From assembly GCF_014898055.3 (NCBI RefSeq), contig NW_026555331.1, positions 107,815,194-107,879,193 of the forward strand: a stretch of DNA of 64,000 nt. The letters are read 5' to 3'. Numbering within the stretch: position 1 is the stretch's first letter; every line of letters begins with the position of its first letter. Below, piece by piece: positions 26,401-38,400 of this stretch. The translations under genes were made by a program, and so were the position numbers. The notes under the pieces are model-generated. The model worked only from the letters and a program-made list of their open reading frames with translations. It did no database searches and was not told the DNA's origin. The DNA comes from Talpa occidentalis. Lineage: Eukaryota; Chordata; Mammalia; Eulipotyphla; Talpidae.

Positions 26401-29400
26401 ACAAGAATAACAGAAAGGTACTTCTAGACATGTAAAGATGATGCTCCCACAGAAATCTGAAAATTTTAGCCATACTGCTTAAGCTGACAGAAAAATTCAA
26501 ATTCAATGTTAAAAACTCAAGAATGAAGGAAATATATAAGTGTACTGCAATAAAACTTGTAAAGCTTAGTGTGTTAAATAGATTGCTGTTAAACTGCAAA
26601 TAAAATGATGTAAATATTTAAAATAACATAAAAAAGATAAGTGTATTATAAAATAATAATTTACTTATAATTACCAAGGCTGGAAATTTCAATTTCAATA
26701 AAAAAACCAATGATGAAGGAGGAAATAAATAAAAATTCACTAAACATCTCAGCATTAGCAAACAAGCATCACTATTTATTGTAGTATATACTATTCTATA
26801 TTTACATTGAGAGAAATAATAAAAAAAAGAGTGGTGGTAATCTCTGTAAACGTAAATAAAATTAGCATATATAAAAAAGACTATAAGCAAAATTAAAAGC
26901 ATAGGAAAAACTGGGGTGGACCACAAATTGCAAAACATTTTGTCAACTTATGATTATCATCCTTAATATAGAAACAGTTATTATGAACCAATAATAAAAA
27001 TATAAACATCCTTGTGGAAAAAATGAAGGATAGGATAGGGAAATAGGCCCTTTCACTATATTTGTACTGGGAGAGAAAATTGGTAAAGCAAACAAAAGCA
27101 CAAAAAACGTTGCAGAGAGAAATTTGACAATATATATCAAGAGAAATTTGACAATATATATCAATATATATCAAGCTTTAAATTTTTTCAACTTTGACAG
27201 CATCTACCCAATACTGCAGAAGAGCAAAGTGAAAGTAACTGAAATTTGTTTGATAACTCAATAAATCTCACACAAAATATAGAGAGCCCAGGCTCTTTGC
27301 CTGAGGCCATCCCCTTCCTCCTTGCTAAATACAACACCTCCAACAGAACTCAACCCCAGGCTATGAGATGACTTTCATTCTTGGCTACAAAATTTGTTCC
27401 CCAAGCCTGAAGCATGGTTAAGAAGGAGTCCTTCTAAAATAGCTTAAGCATATCTCTCTCAATATACCACAAGTCTAAAGCATCTATGTTTTAAAATTAT
27501 TGACATTTGGGCCTGCCCTGGTGGCACAGGCGGTTGAGCGCCACACTGTGAAGCTGTCCACAGCCTCTGCAGCACTGGTTCTACCCCAGCAGGCCGGCGA
27601 GGGTCACACATGGTGCGGCAGACCTCTCCTGTCGCACCCGCTGCTCCCCTCACCAGTGTATTTCATCAGTCTGCCTGCTCTGTTCCCCGCTCTGTCTCTG
27701 GTGAATCCTCTCACCCTCCCGCACATCTGGCCTGCACCCCGGTTCTTGTATAAATAAATGAATAAATTAAAAAAAAGTTAAAAAATATTATTGACATTTA
27801 TTTATCTTTTTTTAAAGGGCCAGTTTTCCTCTGGAAAAGAAACTGTCTAATGCTCCCCCAGGTAATTAGTTTCAGAAGGTAATTTTAGTAAGCCAGCTAA
27901 TTGCAAACAAATTATTTTGAAGTACTTTTTAAAATGTGTGTTGTCAGGAATTGGATTTTCATGAGTAATGAGTATAATTGATTACGAAAGTGCTTATCTT
28001 TTTTTTTTTTTTTTTTTTTTTTTTTTGGAGATGATACGGTAGCTGCCATCACTGCTTGCAACGCCTGCCAAAAGGGAGGGTGTTAATGTTTAAAGCATCT
28101 GAACAGACTATGAGAGGCTACCTAAAATATAGACAAGGCACTGGCTTCCTCCATAGTTTAGGGTGAATATCTGTCCTGAAATGTTAAGGACCCAATTATA
28201 CCTTAAAAACACCACAGGTATAAATCCTTTGCATCACCTGAAATGAGAGGTCACTAGGACAGGATTTTGTGGGCAAGTCAGTGGTTGGCTTTAAAGTAAC
28301 TTCAACAGAGAGGTCTCGCTCACTCTAGAAGCAGTTCCCCACAACACCCATGCATGAGGGGCTACTCCCACCCTTGTCACTTGTGTTTATACTCAGTAAA
28401 TGAAAGTGTTATTTTGAGGATTAAAAACTCTCTGTGCCTGTTATGAGGGTCTGGGGTTCAGAGCCGGTAAGCACTGGCAGCAAGTGCAAGTTCAGTCAAG
28501 GGATTAAATATCTGTTCTTCTTTTGGAAGACACTGTGTAATAATATTGCCCCCTCCCAGAACACTGCAAACTTGAGGACAAGGATGTCTATCTTCATCTC
28601 CATACCCTTCCACAGAGCCTGGCACACAGTAGGCGCTATACAGATTATCAACTGACATGTTGAAGGTTCATCTCCACAGTGAGGACCAGCCCCCTCACTG
28701 AGCTCCAAGAGTCATCCAAGAGGAAGCAAGTAGCATAAGAGTGTAATTTTCACACAAAGAGGAAGTTCCCTGTTCCCAGCCCCACCTAAGGAAAGGTGGA
28801 GCAAAGCATCAGGGAAACTGAAAGAAGACTTGAAGACTTGGGGGAGGCAGCCCCACCTGCTTCTCAGCCTTGGACTTGCACCAGGGTTTTGGGGGAGATG
28901 AAAAGAAGGTGGACTTGGAGTAGAGACATATAAAGACACTTAGAAGAGACATGGGTGAGAGAACTATGGCAGGCTGACAATGGAAGCTTCTATCTTGATT
29001 TGTACTTTGATTTTGCTCCTTTCATCCCAGACTTACCTGGCCCCTTCTGCCCTTTCCCATTGTTCCCTGCTAGAAGATGGCTTAGACTTGTGGCAAGCTT
29101 TCAGGTCTCAGTGGCCCCACTGACGGTCAACCCTGTTTGGCTGAGCATTTACCCATAAGGGGATATGGTGGTCTGGGGAGTTTCATTGGTAAAATACATC
29201 TTTTCTTGTCTTTCTATGCACACTACTTATTCTATTAAAGCTCTTTTCTAGAAGTCTTACACACTAACAATATGCTTTGTCTTCATGAAGTGAATGGCAG
29301 AATCCATTTAGAGCATGTGAGTTCAGGGATCTCGGGGTGCCCCTCAATCTGCCCATTAACAGTACCACAGCTTCATACCCCTATGTCAGGTACGTGTCCC

Positions 29401-32400
29401 TCCTGAGACTACAGTATGAGCATGTAGTGAGTGCGATCATTTTGTATGTTTTCAACAAAAATACATGCATGTATGACAAATGAATTTCAGCTGTCAAAAA
29501 CCACATGGGCTTTAGTCTTTTTTGTTCACTTGTTTACAGTTTTCTTGTCTTTTATGGGACCCGAAGTCACGACTCTTCTGATTTGAATTTTGATGGTGTC
29601 CACATCAGCAAATTTCTGTTCACCTGCATTGTTATCTTCATTTCAGAAGACCAGCCTGAGTAATGGTTAACGGGAAACTCTGAACATGAAAGGAAGATAA
29701 CAACGCATTTAAGAAAATAAAGCTCTTTCTATTCCAACATAATGACTGAGGTGGCTCCTGGCCAGACTTTAGTTAAAAGATGTCACAATGGCCACATAAC
29801 TGTGCCACATGAAATAAAAACGATGAGATCATCTAGAAGAAACCAAGATATAACAAAAATTTAGACTCTGGGACCCCTCATACCAAGAAAAGTCGTTCAA
29901 TCACACAGCACAGAGGTCACGCTGTCAGGAGTCAGGTGGTCCACGGCCTGTTATCAAGCCCTGGTGTTAGATATAATGATCAAAATACCTTAATGTTCAG
30001 GAATTTAAACCTACATGCTGAGATTGTGCTTTGTTTGCAACACTCATAAATCAGGTGTAGCAGGGCCAGGTTTTATGAGTGGGAGCTGAGCAGTTTGGAC
30101 TGGCCTTCTGGAAGATTCACCAATAGCACATTACCTTTGGGGACCTTGGCCCTCCATCGCTCCCGATTGATGTGCACCACCTCCGTCCAAGTGGTTTTAA
30201 AGCTCTTATAGTCAACGGGGATCACGTTGTTGTTGACCGGGGCACTTCCTTCTGAGCCAGCGCTCTTGACACCTGATCGCTTGGCATCTGCCGAACTGAT
30301 GCTGTTCAGACTGGAGAGCAAAAAAAAAAAAAAAAATCATACCAAAGAAGAGGGTCAGTGTTAAGAAAATGAGTATCAATGGACAAGCCCAAGAGAGTGG
30401 TGGTTAGTATTCCTCAAGTCACTGCCATGAAATCTCTAAGTCAGGAGGCTTGTGATTATTCTATTTTCCAATTGTGACAGGTGGAAAATTTGGCATTTTC
30501 AATAGGAAAAAAAATCAAGTTTTCGCCTTACGACTACAGATAATCCCCATATTTGTTCTGTTGATTGGTCGCATCTCTTTTTCAACAAGACTAAAATCCT
30601 CTCACATGATTTTCTGTCCTCAACTCTCTGACATTAACTAATTTGAACTCAACTTCCAGTTGGTCCCACAGTTCAGCAACCGCTTTCACAGTAACCACTT
30701 TTCCAAGTTATCCAATGTTATTTATAACAAGAAGCATGTGTTTGGTCTTCACCTCATTCTTGGCACAGAGCTCCCGAAAGCCCTGGGGATTTCCTAAGTT
30801 ACCAGAGCTATAAAATTACCTTTTATTATTTTAATAAGGAGATTTGGGGACCCTACCAATGGATGGGGGTTGGCTGCCCCCACAGAGAGCCAACTGTGTT
30901 CAGTCCCACCCTCAACCTCCTGAGAGAGGAGAGGGCAGGAGGTTGAATCATTTGCCAAAGGCCATTGGGTTAGTTATGCCTTGGTAGTGAAAACTCTAGA
31001 AAAACCCAAAGGGACAGGGTTTGGAGAGTCTCTGGGTGGGTGTACATGTGGAGATTTGGGGAGAATGGTGCACCTAGGGAGAGCCCAGCAACTTGACACT
31101 CTTCCCCCATATGTTGCTTGATGCATCTCTTTCATATGGCTGTTTCTGAATTATACCCTTTTACAATAAATTGGCGATTTGATATGTAAGATGGTCCTCT
31201 GAGTTCTGTGATGGGTCATGGGAATCTCTGATTTAAAACTAGTTGGTCAGAAGTACAGGTAACAACCTGAACTTGACCTGATGTCTGAAGTTCAAGGAGG
31301 AGGTTTGGGGGACCTTCAATTTGTAGTCCATGGGTTTGAGAAGCACAAGTAACCCAGGCTTGCAACTGGAGTCTAAAGTGGGAGCAGGAGGCTGGGGCAG
31401 ATGGAATACTTTCTCTCGGTAGGCAGTGTCAGAAGTGGGTTGAATTCCAGACACCTTGTTGGTGTCCTGGCATTGCTTATTGTCGGATGTGGAGAAACTC
31501 TCTTCCCATACATGTACTGACTGGAATTGGATCTAGAAAAACTTTTACCTAGCAACTTGGTGTTCTTTCTCTCCACTCCCATGTCCCTCTATATTCAGCG
31601 TGTCCCTGATCCTAGACTTCCCAAGGCCTGGGTAACGGGATTTCCAATGTTCTGCGGGAATGCCAGTGAAGAGGTAGTCAATTTGGAGATGATGAGAGAC
31701 CAGTGGTGCAAGAGATCTTTTTTATATGAATATTAATTTATGTTTTTAATCATGGGCAACTTCACGAATATAAGGATGTGCCATCCTCTGGGAAACTTTA
31801 AAGAATCATTGCTCATCTCCAGGTGGCTAGCTTGGGACTGACATGAATCCAAACAGAATGACTGACACTAAGCCTGACTAGAGGAACAGAGTACATTTCA
31901 GTCCAGTGTTTGCAGCACTCTAGCCATCTAGAGATGACTCAACTAGTAAGTAATGGGGTCAGAAGTTTAACCCCAACAATGGGACCCAGACCCTGAATCT
32001 TTTAACTATGAGTCTTCTCTCCGTATAATGATGTTAGGTGAGTTAAAACATTCAGGGTTTTTTCCTCTCTACTTTATTCTTTTTCTGAACCTAAAAATGA
32101 ACATTAGTGTCTTTCTTGTGAAACTTTGGTCAAGCCTACTATCTTTTTGGATGAGGACCAAGAACTGTGTGAGCACAGCAGGTAAAAGTGTAGTCAGTGG
32201 TGCCGCCATTTACTCTTACATAAGAGTAAATGGGTGTGTGTGGGGGGACGTGGGGGGCTGAGGGGTGGAGGGTGGGTGTGGGTGTGTATGCCGTGCTCAC
32301 ACACACGTGTCAGGAGAAGGGGGGATGTGTACCAGGTACCTGGCAGTCATATTTTAGACCTTGGGTGTCACCCTCCAGGCCAGCCTGGAGAGCATATATA

Positions 32401-35400
32401 ATACAACTTCAATTCCTCTAAAAAAGAAAAAGGTAGGCAATTCTCTTCTTTAAAAATGTAGAGCAAATGTCATTATGAAATAGCCACCCCATCTCTTCTG
32501 AAAGTAGAACCCTGTCATCATGGACAGCCAGCCTGACCCTCCAGCCTGAAGCTTCTCCACTGACCTTGAACGCCTCTGTCCAGTGCCACCCGTTTGAGAG
32601 GGCTCATCGATTAGGGGACTCACAATCTTCTCGGTCATGTCTGTGAGCACAGTGAAGGTGGGTTCCACAATGAAATCAATGAAACCTGAAGAGACACAGC
32701 AGTACTTCAGAGGAACTCCATATTAACTTAGGCCTTTTCATACTTTCCCATGGAAATTCACGAGTTCTCATCTTTCTTTTAAAACTAATCTACACATGAG
32801 CGCCAGATGAGATTGAGAGAGAATAGGTTGGTCTTATAGTCCTTGATTTGAACAGCTAGAGCCAGTTCCCTTTTTCCTCCATAAGTTACCTATGGCATTT
32901 TAGTAGATATTCAATAAAATGCCTAAAAATATATATTCAACACCTACCATGATACAAACACTGTGTACAAGACTAAGATGTACAACCTACAGATTGTAAT
33001 GACCCCAAGAGTATAAGGGACAAAGGAAAAGCACAAATAAAGGCTCTGGTGAAGGTCAGGGATGAGGAGCCAGCAGGGTGACATGCAACAGCTTTATTGA
33101 GGTGGTGATGTATGAGCTGAGCCCTAAGACCAACTCTACACTCTAGGTGCAGAAGGTGGAATAAGCAAAAAGAAAGGGATGGGGAGGGTGCAGGATGTGT
33201 GATGCTGGGGTTCAAGGGTTCTTTTGCTGCCAGGGAAGGAAACCCTGGGGAGACACATCATCATCAGCCAGGGAGGCTCCCATTGTCAGTTAAGAGACAG
33301 GCTTAGAGGGGCACTAAAAGCCTCTGGAAATGTTTGGGCAGCATTGTGATGACACTTTCAGGTATTCTTTGGTAAAATGAACCTGGCAGGATGAATGGTA
33401 AGGGAGAGCGCAAGAGGGACTAAGGCTAAGAAAAGCATTTTAGAAGTTGTTGAAGTAGCTCAAAGGAAAAGGAAGGAAGGTGGACTCCAGCGGCACTATA
33501 AGAAGCAGGAGGTGGGATCTGTTGAAGACTTCCTACAGCAAAGCAGAGGACACAGAGACAAGGGGGTAGGAAAGACAGCAGGTTCGGTCTTAGATGTGTT
33601 GCATTTGAGATTCAAGAGACACATCCAGATGGGAGAGGAAGAAGAGTTGGAAGAAACAGGGTGAAAACCAGGAGAGGGGTCAGACCTAGGATGTACCTGT
33701 GAAGATCACCACAGGTAGTTTCATGAGATAGCTGATGTTGAGCTAAAGTGAATGTCTCAACAGTTCAAAAATACCTGTGTTGTGTGACACATTTGGAGAA
33801 AATATATGCTCTGGAACTAATGGTAGTGATTCATTACACAGTCATGTGAAAGTTGGAAGGAAACTAAATAACAATCAAAGGAAATGCAGTGTTTGGAAAC
33901 GTACAAAAAGCCTATTTGGTTTTCACAATGACTGTGGTGGGGTGATTCTGGCATTTCATGTACAGCAGTGAAGGATGCAAAATAAAAATCATTGCTATCA
34001 GATGCCAAAAGTATCCTGATAGGGAAACCTGACATTCAAATTTGTGTTGTAGTTAATTCTGGTTTAATTTTAAGTTGAAATTGAAGAGTGTGATGGCACC
34101 GTTTTCACCATTTTCTTTTTCTCACAGGTTAAGCTGAACATTCTAAACCAGCACTAACTGATCACCTCTCCCTCGGCATCCTGCACGTGTTAGCCCAGCC
34201 ACTTAACCTAGATTTCTGCTTCTACCTTGACTCGGCATGACAACATGCACCGCTGCTTGCTGTGTCCCTGATGGAGGCACCCAGCTAGTTTCCTTGCCTC
34301 TAGTCCTTCTCAAAACCCTCCAATCAGTCCCCATGGTATGGATAGAGAAATATTTCTAAAATGGAGTTGGCAAACTTTTGTGGTAAAAGATGAGAAGGTA
34401 AATATTTTCCATTTTTTGTGGATCTTCCCTATAACAACTGCATAACTGGCAGTGTATGGCAAAAACAGCCACAGACTATCTGCAAATGAATGAGCATGGC
34501 CACACTGTAATGAAATTTTATTTATAAGACCATGCAGTGGACTAGACAGATTTAGTCCATAGGCTAGAGTTACTATGTTTTATTCTAAAATATCCATTTA
34601 TGTATATTTAACCATCCTTAAAATTCTTTAGCTATGCCTTCATTGCTGAAGAAAAGTAAAACATATGCTATTCTTTTATAATATATAATGTGGGCCTGGT
34701 TTCTCTCTAAACATGTCCCTCATTGCATTTTAATCCCTCCAGTCATATAGAATTATTTGTAATTCTTTGATCATATCAAGCTGTTTTAAAATTCCCTATT
34801 TATTACATACTTGTGACCTTCCATACAACTCTAATCCACATCACCATTAGACACTGCCTACTTATCTTTTAAGACTCAACTCAAATACTGCTCTTCAACA
34901 AGTTTTTCTACGTCTAGGGATTCACGTACTCTGTTGTACCTGGGTGTACTTCATGCCAACTCTTCCTAGTGTCATGATACTTCAATAGATTTTGTTTTCA
35001 TGCCTTACATCTCTGAGAGAAGATTCTATGTACTATTTGTCTTTGTTTTTTTGTAACATCTATTGTAGTGCTCATCAGTGCCCAACACCTAACAGGGACT
35101 CAATCTATTATTATGAAAAAAAAAAATGAGTAAGTACTCAAAACACAATAAATCCTTGTTGGATTTATTTTTTGAATGACTTCAGACTCTTCTGCAGAGG
35201 AGATAACTGGTGACATTTAATTTATGTTTGGCACTGGTACTCTCTCATCTGAGTATTTTTTGTTATATACATATTTTAAGGCTATTAGCAGCACAAAAGT
35301 TATTCTTACCAAAAAAGAAAAAAAGTGCTAAAGTTTTTTTTTGAACGGAAAGGAAGGGAGGACGAAAACATTTAAAATGTGCCATTCCTGGAAGTAGGGA

Positions 35401-38400
35401 TCCAAGAATGAGGATCTCCTGGAACAGAAGCAGAAGAAGCATAAATGATGAGAAATGTCATGGAGACTTATGCTACTGCAGGCAGAATGAATTGATGAAG
35501 CAGAATGGGCATTCTGCCACTAATTCTTGTCATCGTCTTGGAGATCTGAAGCTCCCTTTTGTCTTGGCAGGGAATGATGGAGATGGCAGAGAGGTGCTGA
35601 GCCAGTCCATGAACCAGCCCATCGCAGGAAGAAAAGTACGGGTATAGCGGCTCCATCAACTCAGGCAGTCAAAGCCCCGAACACAGCAGGGCAAGATGGA
35701 GCCAGGTTCCCAGGAGAAAAATCACTGAGAGTGACTGAGTTTACTTCTATGGACACCTCTCCGGTTTGTCTGTCCAAAGGGCTGGCAAACACTTACCTAC
35801 TTGGGACTGAGCAACCATGGTTGACTTTCGGTCACACAGAGGAGAAAAAGGCAGCCCCAGTTCTGCTTCTCTGTCACCCTAGAAAAATAAGAGGTCATAG
35901 TAAATTAAGAACATTAGGCTGAACCTCCCAAATTTGACTTAGTGACTTCAACTGCTCTGAAGGTCAATGGTCTTTATGTTAATTATTACAATTACATTAT
36001 GTAATAAGTCTTTATGGGGTCTGCTCTTCTGCATAAAAGACACCAAGAGGCTGAAGCCCTCTGGGGTCCAATCACTCCATCCAACTGCAAAGGCACATGC
36101 TGTTGTAGAGAAAGCCTCATCAGGCAGCAATAGGTCCCCTGAGGAATGTAAGAAAAGCAACCCGTCCTGTGGCTTGGAGCCAATACTGCAGTCAGAATTC
36201 CTCTGTTCTCAAGTGGTCCTGTGTCCACCCCTGGTCTTTCTGGAGCCAGTGCACCCCTCCTAGCCATGGGCAGTGTCCAAAAACAAATCTAACTGAACTG
36301 CCATGGATTTATTCTCCAAGTGCTACCAAAAGCTACACAACTGCAGCAAATGCTTCTGGGTCCTTAACCACAGGGCTCAGTCCATAATGAAAAGTGGACA
36401 AATAAAGCAGCAGGATAAATAATTCCTTGAGCTTAGTGAATCAGAGAACAATAAAACATGATTCTCTGGCCAATATATTTTCAATTGCTTTCTCAAAAGG
36501 CATCACTATAGCAAGCAAGTGCTATAAAAGTCCAAATCATGATGGAGAGGGTTTTAAAAATCAGAACCAGAAACTCAACGCTCCCATCACACATTGGAAG
36601 AAAAGGAAGACCTCCATCCCCTTCTTAAAGTGTGAAGTTGTGCTGATTCACTTTACCAGGAAAGCATCTGCACAGGTTAATGACTTCTGACTTGGGTTTG
36701 AGTCTTCTCTTTCTCCTACTACCTGTAGGCTATTTTCCCTTCCTACATTTCAGTTTTAGGTGCTATAAACTGGAGGATAATAATCCCTACCTCGTTAGAT
36801 TATGATGAAGATTAATGACAAAATGCATGTAAATAAATAATAAAGAACTGTTATTGTTTCCCAACAGGTATCTCTAATTTTTAAGTCAAGGTTTGAGAAG
36901 CATTTAGTAAATATGTTATGCCTAATACATTCTGATTACAATAAATATCACCAACAAAATCAATAGTAAGTAAAGAGTAATAACAACCTAGTTTAAAATT
37001 CAGACCTAATTCAAAAACAGAATGCATTTTCTTTGTAAGGCATGCTACCAAAGAGAAAGGACACCAATTCACACACATTTAGCATCTAATGAAAGGCCGG
37101 AAAAGGAATAGACGTTAAGGAAGCTGAACAGAGGGCTCATGATGGGAGCTAAAGCAATCCAAGGGCCTCTCAACAGCCCTTAAGTGTCTCAGTTCCTCTG
37201 CACCCTTTCCTGTGCAGACACCCCATCAGGCACAATGGCTTCTCTGTTTCTGAGTTTGCCTTGCTGAGAGTTATGCCATCTCTAAGGGGCATGATAAAAA
37301 TGATTTACTCCCAATTATTTTTACTTGGATAGGATGATGAAAAGGAAGAGCATTCATAACATAAATTGTCCTTGTAGCTGTTCAGTAAGACTAGCTCAGT
37401 TAAAACTAGTTAAACCCATTTTTGTCCCCTGCTTAATTGGGATACAAGTTCTTAGCATATTTTAATGGGGGCTGGAGGTTTGGAAGAAGAGATAGTGAAC
37501 ATGAATCACATGACTAATAACATGCAAGTATTAATTTGAAGCATTTATTTCTGAAAATCTACATGATATTAAATAACTTTTTATCCCATGGGCTTGCCCA
37601 CGCACCTCTATCTGCCCATCTCTTACAACTATTGGATTTCATTGAGCTGGTATACTCAACTGTTAACAGGCTATTCTAAAATAGTGGTCAATGAATTTCC
37701 TTTGGAGGACAGATACTTTTATGAAATGGAAAGAAAAGTTTGGAAGATAATATGGATGGATGTTCTTCTAAAGGTGAATTCAACTTGAATGATAATTCAG
37801 TACTGCATGACTCATAACTACTGGCTCTGGTGGAATTACACATTTTCTGCTTTATAAAAGAGTTCAGTATGTTTTTAAAAGGGCAAAGGTCTTAGCTGAC
37901 ACAAAGGATTTTCTTTTAACTCATACTTTTTTTCTTCCAGGACACTGCAGGAAAATAAATAACTATTATTCCTCAGGTGGGGGTTAAGATAACTCTGAAT
38001 GAGAAGCTCGTGTAGTCAGTCTTCAAAAGAACACAAGAATATTTGTTGAATAAATGAAAAGATGAATCTGGTTAGAAGTAGTCAGGACATTTATGACAGG
38101 CAAGCAGGGGGAGTAATGAGGCAGTTAGCTGTTCACCAAACTCCATCCTCCATTTCCTATCCTGCAGCTAGCACACTTCCCAGAATTTCTACCAGTTAAT
38201 GCCAGATAATAAAACAAGAGGAGAAGGGATGTATTTCTGTCACAGTTCTCACCTATAAAATCTCCTATGCCTTGTAGGACTGAGGTTACCAGAAGGGAAG
38301 GGAGAGGAGAAAGAGCAAAGTGGGGATGAGGAACAAAGGATACGGTGGAGGACTGCAGGGGTGTTGGTGGTGGGTGTGTTTACCAACACCTGAAAGCAGT

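Larger units (their letters stand above)
21928..30134 (-). other. PDE1C: PDE1C intron W9-W10
   Basis: An 8.2 kb GT-AG intron. It holds a MIR, a reverse L2, two SINEs, a probable solo LTR at 24301-24722, an A-rich stretch probably from an ancient L1 at 26340-27180, a 28-base T run, an L2 tail, and a possible old LTR at 28650-29370. Nothing is identified in 24980-26340, 28030-28540 and 29380-30072. Confidence 0.9.
30311..32564 (-). other. PDE1C: PDE1C intron W8-W9
   Basis: A 2.3 kb GT-AG intron. It contains an ERVL/MLT2-like LTR at about 30838-31505, a MIR fragment, and a GT/GGGTG-rich stretch at 32226-32305. The interval 31510-31900 holds nothing I recognise. Confidence 0.9.
32686..35796 (-). 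other. PDE1C: PDE1C intron W7-W8
   Basis: A 3.1 kb GT-AG intron occupied largely by old repeats: a reverse L2-like block at 32925-33680, a MER20-like hAT copy at 34365-34590, and a forward L2 3' end at 34800-35150. The interval 35200-35796 and the part between 33700 and 34360 show nothing recognisable. Confidence 0.9.
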
